A DNA stretch of 15,750 nucleotides from Candidatus Omnitrophota bacterium (GCA_018817035.1 JAHIUV010000097.1:1-15750), one strand, 5' to 3'; counted from the stretch's first letter, positions 1 through 7,207 are shown. Made by a program: numbers and translations. Notes: generated from the sequence alone by a model not told the origin.

Positions 1-162
1 AGAATAGTCAATTTTGATGAAATGTATAAATGGGGAACAATCTCTAAAGAGGACTTAAAGCTTATTAAAGTGTTCGATGACGTAGACGAAGCGTTTAGTT
101 ACCTAAAAAAACAATTAACCAAACATTTTATAGATAAAAATCACGATAAAGAACCTTTCTAA
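1..162 (+). CDS. LOG family / TIGR00730-type protein, C-terminal fragment
   Basis: The window opens inside a reading frame (frame 1) that ends at TAA 160-162, leaving 53 C-terminal residues. The visible part has a Y-K-W-G-T-I-S-K-E-D-L segment followed by an I-K-V-F-D-D-V-D-E-A-F stretch. This resembles the end of LOG/TIGR00730 Rossmann-fold proteins, where a 'G-x-I-x-x-x-D-L' turn precedes a 'D-x-x-E-A' helix. Members of that family include cytokinin-activating nucleotide phosphoribohydrolases (often misnamed lysine decarboxylases). The PGGxGTxxE active-site motif lies upstream of the window, so the function cannot be confirmed. The lysine-rich tail (K-N-H-D-K-E-P-F) is probably a disordered end. 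The gene has no visible terminator behind it. Other Rossmann-type proteins remain possible because only the tail is seen. Confidence 0.55.
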   Translation, partial: RIVNFDEMYKWGTISKEDLKLIKVFDDVDEAFSYLKKQLTKHFIDKNHDKEPF

Positions 163-172
163 TATCCCTTAA

Positions 173-295
173 ATTCAGAAATACATTTATCCTATAATCC
201 CGACTATTAGACAAGGAAAGGAAGGCGACCTGCGCCAGCCAGTTAAAGGACGCGGCTCCGGGGCAGTTAAAGAAATTCTTGGAGTGAAGAAGTAA
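173..295 (+). other. possible coding remnant in the 163-348 gap, unrecognised
   Basis: Between the LOG-type gene and the hydrolase there is a 40-codon open stretch ending at TAA 293-295. It has no ATG, GTG or TTG start and no Shine-Dalgarno site. Its end reads R-G-S-G-A-V-K-E-I-L-G-V-K-K, which looks like a normal protein C-terminus, and the local GC content is higher than in the flanks. This suggests, but does not prove, a fragment left by a deletion. I do not recognise a family. The rest of the gap holds only the promoter of the next gene. Confidence 0.2.
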
Positions 296-303
296 TAAAA
301 AAG

Positions 304-331
304 TTGGCAGGCATTACCATAGTGATATAAA
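304..331 (+). promoter_or_regulatory. sigma70-type promoter of the alpha/beta hydrolase
   Basis: TTGGCA (304-309) and TATAAA (326-331) are separated by 16 bp. Transcription would begin near 338, giving a very short leader. An AAAAAAGG Shine-Dalgarno tract lies just before the ATG at 349. Confidence 0.5.
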
Positions 332-348
332 AATGAAAAAAGGTTAAT

Positions 349-1212
349 ATGCGCAGACTCTTGCAATCATTCCCATTAATGTTTACTAGGATTTTAATAC
401 CAATATTAATATTCTCAGTTTTTATGGCTGCCTATTTAAAATATTTCGAGAGGAAGGGCATATATTATCCCACAAAAGAAATTGAATTAACTCCTATAGA
501 TGTTGGCCTTAAATATGACGATGTTTTCTTTGACACCGATGATAATCTTAAGCTAAATGGTTGGTTTATTCCGGCAGAAGATCCGAGAGGCACATTGCTA
601 TTCTGCCATGGAAATGCGGGAAATATAAGCCACCGTATCGAAATCATAAGAGTCTTCAATAAACTTGACCTGAATGTTTTTATTTTCGATTACCGTGGTT
701 ATGGAAGAAGCGATGGCAGTCCAACTGAAGAGGGGCTCTATCGAGATGCGCAGGCAGCTTATAAGTACTTACTTAGCAGAAAAAATATTGATAAAGATGC
801 AATTGTGATTTATGGAAAATCCATAGGAGCAAATGTTGCTATCGACCTGAGTTCTAAAGTTAAAGCAGCTGCCCTTATATCTGAAAGCGGGTTTAGCTCT
901 GCTTATGATATGGGAAGGGAATTATTTCCATATTTGCCGGTAAAATGGATGATTACAATTAAATATGATGCTTTAACAAAGATAAAAAATATCCCTGCTC
1001 CTAAGTTAATTATTCATAGTCAAGATGATGAGATTGTGCCATTTAAGTTAGGTAAGAAGTTATTTGAAGCCGCATCCCCGCCAAAGGAGTTTTATCAAAT
1101 GCAAGGTGGGCACAATGAGGCTATTTTTATGGCAAGGGAAGAATATAGTGTCAAAATAGATAATTTTCTTGGTAGATATCTTAGCGCCATAGGGTCAAAT
1201 CTTTATCGTTGA
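349..1212 (+). CDS. membrane-anchored alpha/beta hydrolase (BEM46/ABHD13-like)
   Basis: This 287-residue serine hydrolase probably cleaves an ester or amide bond; the substrate is unknown. An N-terminal hydrophobic helix (about residues 13-30) would anchor it, with the catalytic domain probably on the outer face. The oxyanion region H-G-N-A-G-N is at 87-92, followed by the family-typical D-Y-R-G-Y-G-R-S-D-G at 114-123. The nucleophile elbow G-K-S-I-G (156-160) gives Ser158. The acid is Asp226 or Asp227 in the D-D-E-I-V-P loop, and the base is His255 in G-G-H-N-E. All three triad elements are present at normal spacing, so the enzyme should be active. Length and motif order fit the BEM46/ABHD13 group rather than classical lipases. 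The ATG at 349 is supported by an AAGG tract 5-6 bases upstream. It appears to be a single-gene unit. Confidence 0.85.
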   Translation: MRRLLQSFPLMFTRILIPILIFSVFMAAYLKYFERKGIYYPTKEIELTPIDVGLKYDDVFFDTDDNLKLNGWFIPAEDPRGTLLFCHGNAGNISHRIEIIRVFNKLDLNVFIFDYRGYGRSDGSPTEEGLYRDAQAAYKYLLSRKNIDKDAIVIYGKSIGANVAIDLSSKVKAAALISESGFSSAYDMGRELFPYLPVKWMITIKYDALTKIKNIPAPKLIIHSQDDEIVPFKLGKKLFEAASPPKEFYQMQGGHNEAIFMAREEYSVKIDNFLGRYLSAIGSNLYR

Positions 1213-1291
1213 CAAAATTAGAGCTAATAAAAAACTTACAGATTGCACAGTGTAAGGGGTAAGGTCACAGATACGGAAGAGGATTTTCTTC

Positions 1292-1320
1292 TTGCAAATG
1301 TGAGCAGTGTTTGATAAGAT
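1292..1320 (+). promoter_or_regulatory. candidate promoter of the ABC-F gene
   Basis: TTGCAA (1292-1297), 17 bp, TAAGAT (1315-1320). Each box matches consensus at 4 of 6 positions. Transcription would start near 1327, so the ABC-F leader would include the terminator at 1351-1379. No better promoter is visible between that terminator and the ATG at 1408. Confidence 0.35.
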
Positions 1321-1350
1321 AAACTGCATTTAATAGGAATGGGTGATACG

Positions 1351-1379
1351 GGCCCTGCTTAAAAACAGGGTCTTTTTTT
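1351..1379 (+). terminator. intrinsic terminator, possible attenuator of the ABC-F gene
   Basis: A 7-bp stem, GGCCCTG (1351-1357) with CAGGGTC (1366-1372) including one G-U pair, closes an 8-base loop and is followed by seven T (1373-1379). It lies 28 bases before the ABC-F start codon. It could end the hydrolase transcript, or act as a conditional terminator in the ABC-F leader as known for several antibiotic-related ABC-F genes. A seven-codon mini-ORF (ATG 1339 to TAA 1360-1362) runs into its 5' arm, but with a poor Shine-Dalgarno site. Confidence 0.75.
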
Positions 1380-1407
1380 ATCTATCCGTAGCAAAGGATT
1401 TTAAAAT

Positions 1408-3024
1408 ATGATCTCATCTAATGGAATATCATTACGCTATGGCTCGCGTAAACTTTTTTCCAATGTAAATATAGTTTTTTCTCCGGGGAATTGTTATGGG
1501 CTGATAGGGGCTAATGGTTCAGGGAAATCCACATTTTTAAAGATCCTTTCCGGAGAAGTCGACTCTACCGCGGGAGAGGTTGTAGTGTCTCCCGACAAAC
1601 GTATCGCGGTCTTAAAGCAGGATCAGTTTGCTTTTGATGAGTATACGGCTTTGACCACTGTTATCATGGGCCATAAAAAGCTCTATGATATTATGCTGGA
1701 AAAAGACAAGTTCTATGTTAAAAAGAACTTTTCTGATAAAGATGGAATGCATCTCTCTGAGCTTGAGGCAGAGTTTGCTAAGCTGGATGGATGGAACGCT
1801 GAATCTGGCGCGGCTAAATTATTAAGTGATCTGGGTATTTCAGAAGAATTCCATGGCCTTGAGATGAAGCAGTTAGAAGAAGGGCAGAAGGTGCGCATTC
1901 TTTTGGCGCAGGCATTGTTCGGTAACCCCGATATTTTATTGCTCGACGAGCCGACTAACCACCTGGATATTGAAAATTGCAGATGGCTGGAAGAATTTTT
2001 ATGTAATTTTGAAAATATCGCTATCGTGGTTTCTCATGACCGCCATTTTCTGGACAAGGTTTGCACGCATATCGCGGATATTGATTACGGCAATATCCAA
2101 CTGTATCCGGGTAATTTTAGTTTTTGGCTGGAATCCAGTCAATTGATCTTAAGACAGCGTATCGAAACCAATAAAAAGGTAGAAAAAAGAAGAGAAGAGT
2201 TAAAGGAGTTTATTGCCCGTTTTAGCGCCAATGCCTCTAAGGCCAGGCAGGCAACCAGCCGCAAGAAGGCATTGGAGAAGCTTACCCTTGAGGATATCAA
2301 GCCTTCTTCAAGGAAAAGCCCGTATATAAATTTTGAACAGGCGCGTGAGGCCGGAAACAATATCCTGAATACCGATCATTTATCTAAGTCACTTGATGGA
2401 CAGGTTTTGTTCAAGAATTTTACTATCACTGTTGAGAGAGGCGATAAAATAGCTTTTGTCGGGCCTAATAATATTGCTAAGACGACCCTATTTCAGGTAC
2501 TGACCGGAGAGATACAGCCTGATGGTGGTAATTTTAAATGGGGCGCTTCAATAAGCCAGGCTTATTATCCTAAGGATAACTCTAAATATTTCGATGTAGA
2601 CCTTAATCTTATTGATTGGCTTCGCCAGTATTCGGATAATACTGACGAGATTTTTGTACGGGGATATTTAGGACGTATGCTTTTTTCCGGAGATGAATCT
2701 TTTAAGCAGGTCAGGGTTTTATCCGGCGGCGAACGGGTCAGGTGTATGCTATCTCGCATGATGCTTGCCCAGCCTAATATGCTGATCCTGGACCATCCTA
2801 CAAATCATTTAGACTTAGAATCGATCGAGGCCTTGAATAAGGGCTTGGAGAGGTTTAGCGGGACTATTTTATTTGCTTCACATGACCATCAGCTGATCCA
2901 AACCGTGGCTAACCGCATCATTGAGATCACGCCCAAGGGTTTTATAGACCGCACCAATATAACACTTGACGAATATTTATCTGATGAAAATATTAAAAAG
3001 CAGCTTCATCGATTATATTCTTAA
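1408..3024 (+). CDS. ybiT: ABC-F translation factor, YbiT-type, with degenerate second ATP site
   Basis: This 538-residue tandem-ABC protein has no transmembrane part and closely follows E. coli YbiT in length and motif text. ABC-F proteins bind the ribosomal E site and act on stalled or slow translation in the cytoplasm. NBD1 has Walker A G-A-N-G-S-G-K-S-T (34-42), Walker B I-L-L-L-D-E (176-181) with catalytic Glu181, and H-loop His210. Its signature is degenerate (L-E-E-G-Q, 156-160). The charged helical linker (about 240-310), including R-F-S-A-N-A-S-K-A-R-Q-A-T-S-R, is the region that contacts P-site tRNA in the family. In NBD2 Walker A is eroded (G-P-N-N-I-A-K-T-T, 352-360), and Walker B reads M-L-I-L-D-H with His463 replacing the catalytic Glu. 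The signature L-S-G-G-E (438-442) and H-loop His492 are intact. An AAAGGA tract precedes the ATG. The paralogue assignment is confident, the cellular role less so. Confidence 0.88.
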   Translation: MISSNGISLRYGSRKLFSNVNIVFSPGNCYGLIGANGSGKSTFLKILSGEVDSTAGEVVVSPDKRIAVLKQDQFAFDEYTALTTVIMGHKKLYDIMLEKDKFYVKKNFSDKDGMHLSELEAEFAKLDGWNAESGAAKLLSDLGISEEFHGLEMKQLEEGQKVRILLAQALFGNPDILLLDEPTNHLDIENCRWLEEFLCNFENIAIVVSHDRHFLDKVCTHIADIDYGNIQLYPGNFSFWLESSQLILRQRIETNKKVEKRREELKEFIARFSANASKARQATSRKKALEKLTLEDIKPSSRKSPYINFEQAREAGNNILNTDHLSKSLDGQVLFKNFTITVERGDKIAFVGPNNIAKTTLFQVLTGEIQPDGGNFKWGASISQAYYPKDNSKYFDVDLNLIDWLRQYSDNTDEIFVRGYLGRMLFSGDESFKQVRVLSGGERVRCMLSRMMLAQPNMLILDHPTNHLDLESIEALNKGLERFSGTILFASHDHQLIQTVANRIIEITPKGFIDRTNITLDEYLSDENIKKQLHRLYS

Positions 3025-3152
3025 AATCCTATCATTTCCGCGACGGACGTCTCGTAACCTTTTATATCTTAAAGAGTTACAAAAGCTATTTCTAATGCGC
3101 TAGATATTGTAAAATAGTTTGCTGACTTTTATTTGACAAAGATTTTATTACG

Positions 3153-3290
3153 GTTCTCGACTCCCCGCCTGAGGCGGGTCGCTCGAACAATATTTAACCC
3201 CAAGCAAAGTCCTGAGCCTGTCGAAGGACAATATTCTTCGAGCTTGCCCCGAACCAAAATCGAAGATTTGGTACGGGGCTTGTCGAGAAG
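3153..3290. repeat. cluster of palindromic (REP/MITE-like) repeats
   Basis: Three hairpin-forming units lie side by side in the otherwise gene-free gap 3025-3395. Unit one (3153-3188) has outer arms GTTC/GAAC and a GC-rich core CCCGCCT-G-AGGCGGG (3164-3178). Unit two (3209-3229) has GTCCT/AGGAC arms around a GAGCCTGTCGA core. Unit three is a long imperfect hairpin with 26-base arms, 3236-3261 against 3265-3290, and a GAA loop. Such structures are typical of non-autonomous palindromic elements dispersed between genes. No transposase is present. The first 120 bases of the gap (3025-3150) hold nothing I can identify. Confidence 0.6.
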
Positions 3291-3336
3291 ACATAAAGTC
3301 AGCAAAGTTCTTGACACTATGATGCGCCAATTATAC

Positions 3337-3365
3337 TTGATATTTGGTATTCTGTTCTATATAAT
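3337..3365 (+). promoter_or_regulatory. strong sigma70 promoter of tRNA-Leu
   Basis: TTGATA (3337-3342), a 17-bp spacer and a perfect TATAAT (3360-3365). Initiation near 3372 leaves about 24 bases before the mature tRNA 5' end at 3396. A weaker TTGACA/TATACT pair (3311-3316, 3332-3337) with a 15-bp spacer lies just upstream. Confidence 0.75.
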
Positions 3366-3395
3366 AAGTTTGTTTGTTAATCTGATGAAGTAGAC

Positions 3396-3482
3396 GCGCG
3401 GGTGGTGGAATTGGCAGACACGCAAGGTTGAGGGCCTTGTGACCGCAAGGTTATGCGAGTTCAAATCTCGCCCCGCGCACCA
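3396..3482 (+). tRNA. tRNA-Leu (anticodon GAG)
   Basis: This 87-base class II tRNA has acceptor arms GCGCGGG (3396-3402) and CCCGCGC (3472-3478), discriminator A3479 and an encoded CCA (3480-3482). The anticodon arm CAAGG-TTGAGGG-CCTTG gives GAG, reading leucine CUC/CUU codons. The long variable arm contains the GACCGCAAGGTT hairpin expected for tRNA-Leu. The T-arm reads GCGAG-TTCAAAT-CTCGC. Confidence 0.95.
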
Positions 3483-3490
3483 AGCATAGA

Positions 3491-3540
3491 TTGTCATTCC
3501 CGCTTTCGCAGGAATGACAAAATAATATTCTGATTATTTT
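3491..3540. terminator. double inverted repeat between convergent tRNA-Leu and the regulator operon; likely bidirectional terminator
   Basis: A perfect 10-bp stem TTGTCATTCC/GGAATGACAA (3491-3500, 3511-3520) encloses CGCTTTCGCA. It is overlapped by an 8-bp AT stem AAAATAAT/ATTATTTT (3519-3526, 3533-3540) ending in a T run. The spot lies between the tRNA 3' end and the stop codon of the minus-strand response regulator, so it can serve both. The first hairpin resembles a palindrome often dispersed in bacterial genomes, so it may be a repeat used secondarily as a terminator. Confidence 0.55.
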
Positions 3541-4475
3541 TAACCGGAGTTGCGGCGTTCGGTTACGTAGGTACTTCCTTTGAGACTTTTGGCGTATTCT
3601 TTTAATTCCGCTCCTATTTCACCTATCTCCGCTACATGATGTATTTCTTTTTTTTTGTTGCTTACCACGGCTATTGAGACAGAGATAAATGCCATTTTTC
3701 TCTTTTTTCCCTGCCTGTCTTTAGCTATTATATAGCCTTTTTTTCTGTCATCCTCACTATATAGCTCAGGCACCATAGCGTCGAATTTTTCTATGATATT
3801 TTTACACTGGACGTCGACTTTGTCAGGAGTCGTTATTACCACAAAGTCATCGCCGCCTATATGCCCGATAAAATCCTGCGGCGTGCCTTTTACGCGTACT
3901 GTTTCTATGAGTATCCTTGCGGTATTTTTTATGACCTCATCACCTTTTTTAAAACCGTACTTGTCGTTAAAGGCTTTAAATTTATCAAGATCGATATAAC
4001 AGACCGCGAAGGGCTTGTTTTTATCTATACGGCTTTGTGTTTCATTCAGAATTGAAACATTGCCCGGAAGCCTTGTCAATGGATTCGCGTCCAGGTCCCT
4101 GACGCTCCTGCGAAGTGCCATCTTGACCCGCGCTACCAGTTCCTGCGGTTCAAAAGGTTTTACCATATAATCGTCAGCTCCGGCGTTTATGCCGTGGACT
4201 TTATCAGTGATCTCGCCTTTTCCTGTAAGCATTATGATAGGCATGTGCTGGATAAGGATGTCTTTTTTTAAATTACTGCAGAGCTCATCCCCGCACATCT
4301 TAGGCATCTTAAAATCCGTTATCAACAGGTCAGGGGTTATTTTCTTAATGATATCCAGGGCTTCTTTGCCGTTATTGGCCTCTGCCACTTCATAGCCTTC
4401 AGCCTCGAGGGTTATTTTTAATACATCCAGGATATCAGGGTCATCATCAACTATTAAAATTTTTTCTCGTAACAT
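3540..4475 (-). CDS. response regulator with receiver and GGDEF (diguanylate cyclase) domains
   Basis: This 311-residue cytoplasmic protein is the output end of the minus-strand operon. It probably makes c-di-GMP from two GTP when phosphorylated. The receiver (about 1-122) has acidic D-D-D at 10-12, phosphoacceptor Asp54 in L-I-T-D-F-K-M-P, Thr84 and Lys106 in V-K-P-F. A short linker leads to the GGDEF domain (about 128-305), which starts N-P-L-T-R-L-P-G-N (131-139). Its active site is G-G-D-D-F (207-211), a conservative variant of GGDEF. The allosteric I-site position (198-201) reads T-P-Q-D instead of R-x-x-D, so product inhibition at that site is probably absent. An AAGGAG Shine-Dalgarno lies 6-7 bases before the ATG. 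The kinase gene stops only 14 bases upstream, so the two are co-transcribed. Cyclase activity is likely but the GGDDF variant leaves some doubt. Confidence 0.88.
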   Translation of the reverse strand: MLREKILIVDDDPDILDVLKITLEAEGYEVAEANNGKEALDIIKKITPDLLITDFKMPKMCGDELCSNLKKDILIQHMPIIMLTGKGEITDKVHGINAGADDYMVKPFEPQELVARVKMALRRSVRDLDANPLTRLPGNVSILNETQSRIDKNKPFAVCYIDLDKFKAFNDKYGFKKGDEVIKNTARILIETVRVKGTPQDFIGHIGGDDFVVITTPDKVDVQCKNIIEKFDAMVPELYSEDDRKKGYIIAKDRQGKKRKMAFISVSIAVVSNKKKEIHHVAEIGEIGAELKEYAKSLKGSTYVTERRNSG

Positions 4476-4489
4476 TTTTTCTCCTTATA

Positions 4490-5962
4490 TCAATAGCTCG
4501 GTATGGTAAATCTGAATTGCGTGCCTTTGTCCAGTTCACTTTCTACCCATATCCTGCCCTTGTGGGCTTCTATGATCTTTTTAACCAGGGATAGCCCGAG
4601 TCCTGTTCCTTTTACTTTTTGATCCAGCGCGTTATCCGATCTGAAGAATTCTTCAAATACTTGCCCTACATCATTTTTTGGTATACCTATCCCGGTATCT
4701 TCAACGCTAAATTCCACGTAATCTTTATTAGCCTTACAGGAGATGGTTATTTTGCCTTTTTCCGGCGTAAACTTTACGGCATTTCCGACGAGATTTATAA
4801 AAACTCTTTCCAGCTGGTTCGCGTCAGCTTTTATTTTTTCGGGGCTTGTTTTTATGTCGATTTTTATAGTTATGTTTTTCTCTTTGATCTGCGGGGCTAT
4901 AAGATCCACTACGGAATCCAGCATTTCTTTTATGGATATTTCTTTTATGTTCATTTGCACTTTTCCGGATTCTATCCTTGATATATCCAGAAGATTATTT
5001 ACAAGCCTTACGAGACTGTTTGAATGCTTATCTATCTTTTGGAGCCTTTCTTTTTGCGCGGGCAATACGTCGCCTAATTTTCCTGCCATAAGTATAGACG
5101 CGTATCCTTTTATTGACGTAAGCGGTGTCCTGAGTTCGTGCGAAACAGCTGATACAAAATCAGATTTTACTTTATTGAGCCTTGTCAGTTTTTCATTAAG
5201 CCTTGCCAATTCCATGGTTCTTTCTTTTACCCGTCTTTCGAGGTCTTGATGAGAATTATAAAGTTCTGTGTAAAGCCCTGTATTTTCAATAGCTGTCCCT
5301 ATTTGGCTGGCCAGCACGGAAAGCAGTTCCGCGTCGCCTTCAGTTACTTTACTATAAGCAGAGGCATTGCCCATAAGAATGAATCCTATGGATTCGTCCT
5401 TAGCTACTATAGGTACTGTGAGGAAAGAGTCGCTTTTAAAAATTTCTGAAAAAACCTCCTCGTGTTCTATCTTTTTAAGATCCCTGTTTACCAATAAGAA
5501 TTTACCCTTTTTTAAAAGCGACAATGCCAATGACCCCCTGTTAAGGGTCTTCTCTATGGTTTTGGTCTCATCCTGAGAATAACCCATAGATGTTTTCGTG
5601 ATGATAGCCCCTGTTTTATTATCCTTGATCATTATAAGGGCTTTTGTGAAACCTAACTTTGATACAAGGGGCGGTTTTAAAAGGCCGAACAGGTCATCCA
5701 CGTTAAAAGTGGAGTTTATTTTTTCCCCTAATTGATGGAGTGTATACAACCCTGTTATTTTTTTATCCAATTCTTCCTGAACCTTGTTAAGCGCAAGGTC
5801 TGTTTTTATGATCATGCGCGCTTGCTCATCAAGCTGATTTATTGTGTCCTGCAGGTTTCTACTTTTTTCTTCCAGATTAGCGCGTTTGTTTTTCTCAAAT
5901 ATATATAATAAGAAAGCGGACCCGGTTAAAAAAGTCAGTATTATCGTAGTATACGCGGTCAT
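4490..5962 (-). CDS. GAF-domain sensor histidine kinase
   Basis: This 490-residue hybrid-free histidine kinase is the middle gene of the operon. Residues about 4-22 form a single hydrophobic helix with almost nothing outside, so it is membrane-tethered but senses inside the cell. A coiled coil (about 25-70) leads to a GAF domain (about 85-230), and a second coiled coil (235-265) to the HisKA helix with S-H-E-L-R-T-P (274-280), phospho-site His275. The ATPase domain shows the N box around N-L-V-G-N-A-V-K-F-T-P (390-400), G1 D-T-G-I-G-I-P (422-428) and G2 G-T-G-L-G-L-S-L-V (452-460). All catalytic motifs are intact. GAGAGAT before the ATG serves as ribosome site. The gene begins 18 bases after the FIST gene and ends 14 bases before the response regulator, its likely partner. 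The GAF ligand is unknown, and the FIST protein may be a second input. Confidence 0.92.
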   Translation of the reverse strand: MTAYTTIILTFLTGSAFLLYIFEKNKRANLEEKSRNLQDTINQLDEQARMIIKTDLALNKVQEELDKKITGLYTLHQLGEKINSTFNVDDLFGLLKPPLVSKLGFTKALIMIKDNKTGAIITKTSMGYSQDETKTIEKTLNRGSLALSLLKKGKFLLVNRDLKKIEHEEVFSEIFKSDSFLTVPIVAKDESIGFILMGNASAYSKVTEGDAELLSVLASQIGTAIENTGLYTELYNSHQDLERRVKERTMELARLNEKLTRLNKVKSDFVSAVSHELRTPLTSIKGYASILMAGKLGDVLPAQKERLQKIDKHSNSLVRLVNNLLDISRIESGKVQMNIKEISIKEMLDSVVDLIAPQIKEKNITIKIDIKTSPEKIKADANQLERVFINLVGNAVKFTPEKGKITISCKANKDYVEFSVEDTGIGIPKNDVGQVFEEFFRSDNALDQKVKGTGLGLSLVKKIIEAHKGRIWVESELDKGTQFRFTIPSY

Positions 5963-5980
5963 TTTTTTATCTCTCTCGAC

Positions 5981-7171
5981 TTACTCGGAAAAAACGGCTA
6001 TGGAGAATGCCTGGTTTTGAAAGTTGGACCATCCTTTGCGGCCGGATGTGTCAGATGATGTATATTCTCCATAGGTATAAAAGCCCATTATTGGTATATT
6101 CCCGGGGAATATTTCCTTGATTATCTCTACTTCTCTCCGGCAGTCTTTCCTTAAAAGATTATACCTCGCTACGTCATTAAATACAGCTATAAACTTTATA
6201 TTATTTTGCCGGATGCCGCTTACTGCCTTCAGGCATGCGCTTCTTGTCGCTCCAAGAGCCAGGGTTTTATCTCCTATCATAAGGTTTACGTCTGTTCCTT
6301 CCGGGATCTCAGAGCTCATAAAAAGGCCTCCGTCATCTTCTATTCTCAGGGGTATGCGTATTAGGTAATCTCCGTCGCCTTTGATTTTTATTCCAAGAGG
6401 ATAACTTATGCCTAATTTGCCAATACCCATATGGTTTAATTCCTGCAGAGTTTTTCCAAGATAGTCCTCATAGATCTCAACGGCAATTTTTTTATCGATC
6501 TCTTTTATGATATTAGACCTGGCCTTTGTTATTTTATGCGGTTTGCCGATAGGCTGCCAACCGTGCTCATTTCCGATGCCTATATTGATATTTCCGCTGA
6601 TAAGGACGCCTACCACGGAGTCCGTATAAATATTATTATTTAGATATTGGTAAGTTTTTTGAAAACATAGCTCATCAGCCGCGAATCCGCCTATTATGGG
6701 AAAGCTGGTTCCCAGGATCTCCTGGGCGCCGCGCAGTATATTTGCCCCGTTGCCCGATAAACTATCGGAAAACATCATATATGCTTTGGTCGTTTTGTCT
6801 TTTAGGGAATTGACAAATGCGTTGTTAGCGGCTTTATGGCCTGCCAGGCGCGCATTCTTGCTGATATCATTACCTATTCCAAGAGATATGCTTACCGAAT
6901 CCGAATAGATAAGAAATACGGAAACAGATCCCCTGATCAGCCCTTCCGAGGTAATGCTGCCTGCCGAGCTACATCCCGCGAGCGGAGCGTTTTTTATTAC
7001 GGAGCGTATGCCTCTTATGGCCTGTTTTTGGTCGAATATGGTGGATATAAAAACAATGGCGATGTTTGGTTCCCGCCTGCCGAGCTGGTAGTATGCGTTT
7101 TGCGCGGATTCTCTTCCGGCTGCGAATGAATCAAGCTTAGCGCTTACTCCGCAACTAGCTATCGTAGTCAT
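5981..7171 (-). CDS. FIST-domain sensor protein (FIST_N + FIST_C), first gene of the signalling operon
   Basis: This 396-residue soluble protein carries only the two FIST halves. FIST_N motifs include P-L-A-G-C-S-S-A-G (63-71), I-I-G-G-F-A-A-D (159-166) and H-G-W-Q-P-I-G-K-P-H-K-I-T-K (203-216). FIST_C ends with I-M-G-F-Y-T-Y-G-E-Y (361-370) followed by a region ending F-Q-N-Q-A-F-S-I-A-V-F (384-394). There is no signal peptide or membrane helix. FIST proteins are sensory, originally proposed to bind small ligands such as amino acids. In Pseudomonas the FIST protein NosP binds heme and nitric oxide and controls its co-transcribed kinase NahK. The same gene order here suggests the protein modulates the adjacent kinase; the ligand cannot be read from sequence. 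His112, His203, His212 and His247 are the histidines nearest candidate motifs. The start is fixed by a domain boundary a few residues in, and there is no Shine-Dalgarno. Confidence 0.9.
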   Translation of the reverse strand: MTTIASCGVSAKLDSFAAGRESAQNAYYQLGRREPNIAIVFISTIFDQKQAIRGIRSVIKNAPLAGCSSAGSITSEGLIRGSVSVFLIYSDSVSISLGIGNDISKNARLAGHKAANNAFVNSLKDKTTKAYMMFSDSLSGNGANILRGAQEILGTSFPIIGGFAADELCFQKTYQYLNNNIYTDSVVGVLISGNINIGIGNEHGWQPIGKPHKITKARSNIIKEIDKKIAVEIYEDYLGKTLQELNHMGIGKLGISYPLGIKIKGDGDYLIRIPLRIEDDGGLFMSSEIPEGTDVNLMIGDKTLALGATRSACLKAVSGIRQNNIKFIAVFNDVARYNLLRKDCRREVEIIKEIFPGNIPIMGFYTYGEYTSSDTSGRKGWSNFQNQAFSIAVFSE

Positions 7172-7178
7172 AGTTCAA

Positions 7179-7207
7179 ATGATACCCAATAAGGCCCTAA
7201 GTGTCAA
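7179..7207 (-). promoter_or_regulatory. consensus promoter of the FIST-kinase-GGDEF operon, giving a leaderless message
   Basis: On the minus strand TTGACA (7207-7202), 17 bp, TATCAT (7184-7179). Only seven bases (7178-7172) separate the -10 box from the ATG at 7171, so transcription should begin at or within a base or two of the start codon. The downstream genes of the operon have ordinary ribosome sites. Confidence 0.75.

Noticed and set aside
3209..3290. Intrinsic terminator of the ABC-F gene
   Set aside because: The hairpins are not followed by T-runs and look like dispersed palindromic repeats; any termination effect is unproven.
3133..3393. Open frame of 86 codons on the plus strand, with opposing short frames, in the gap after the ABC-F gene
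   Set aside because: It is built almost entirely from the palindromic repeats and the tRNA promoter, has no ribosome site and shows no protein family.
4619..5576. Several plus-strand open frames of 67-168 codons within the kinase gene
   Set aside because: They lie antisense to a kinase with complete conserved motifs; their translations show no domain and they lack ribosome sites.
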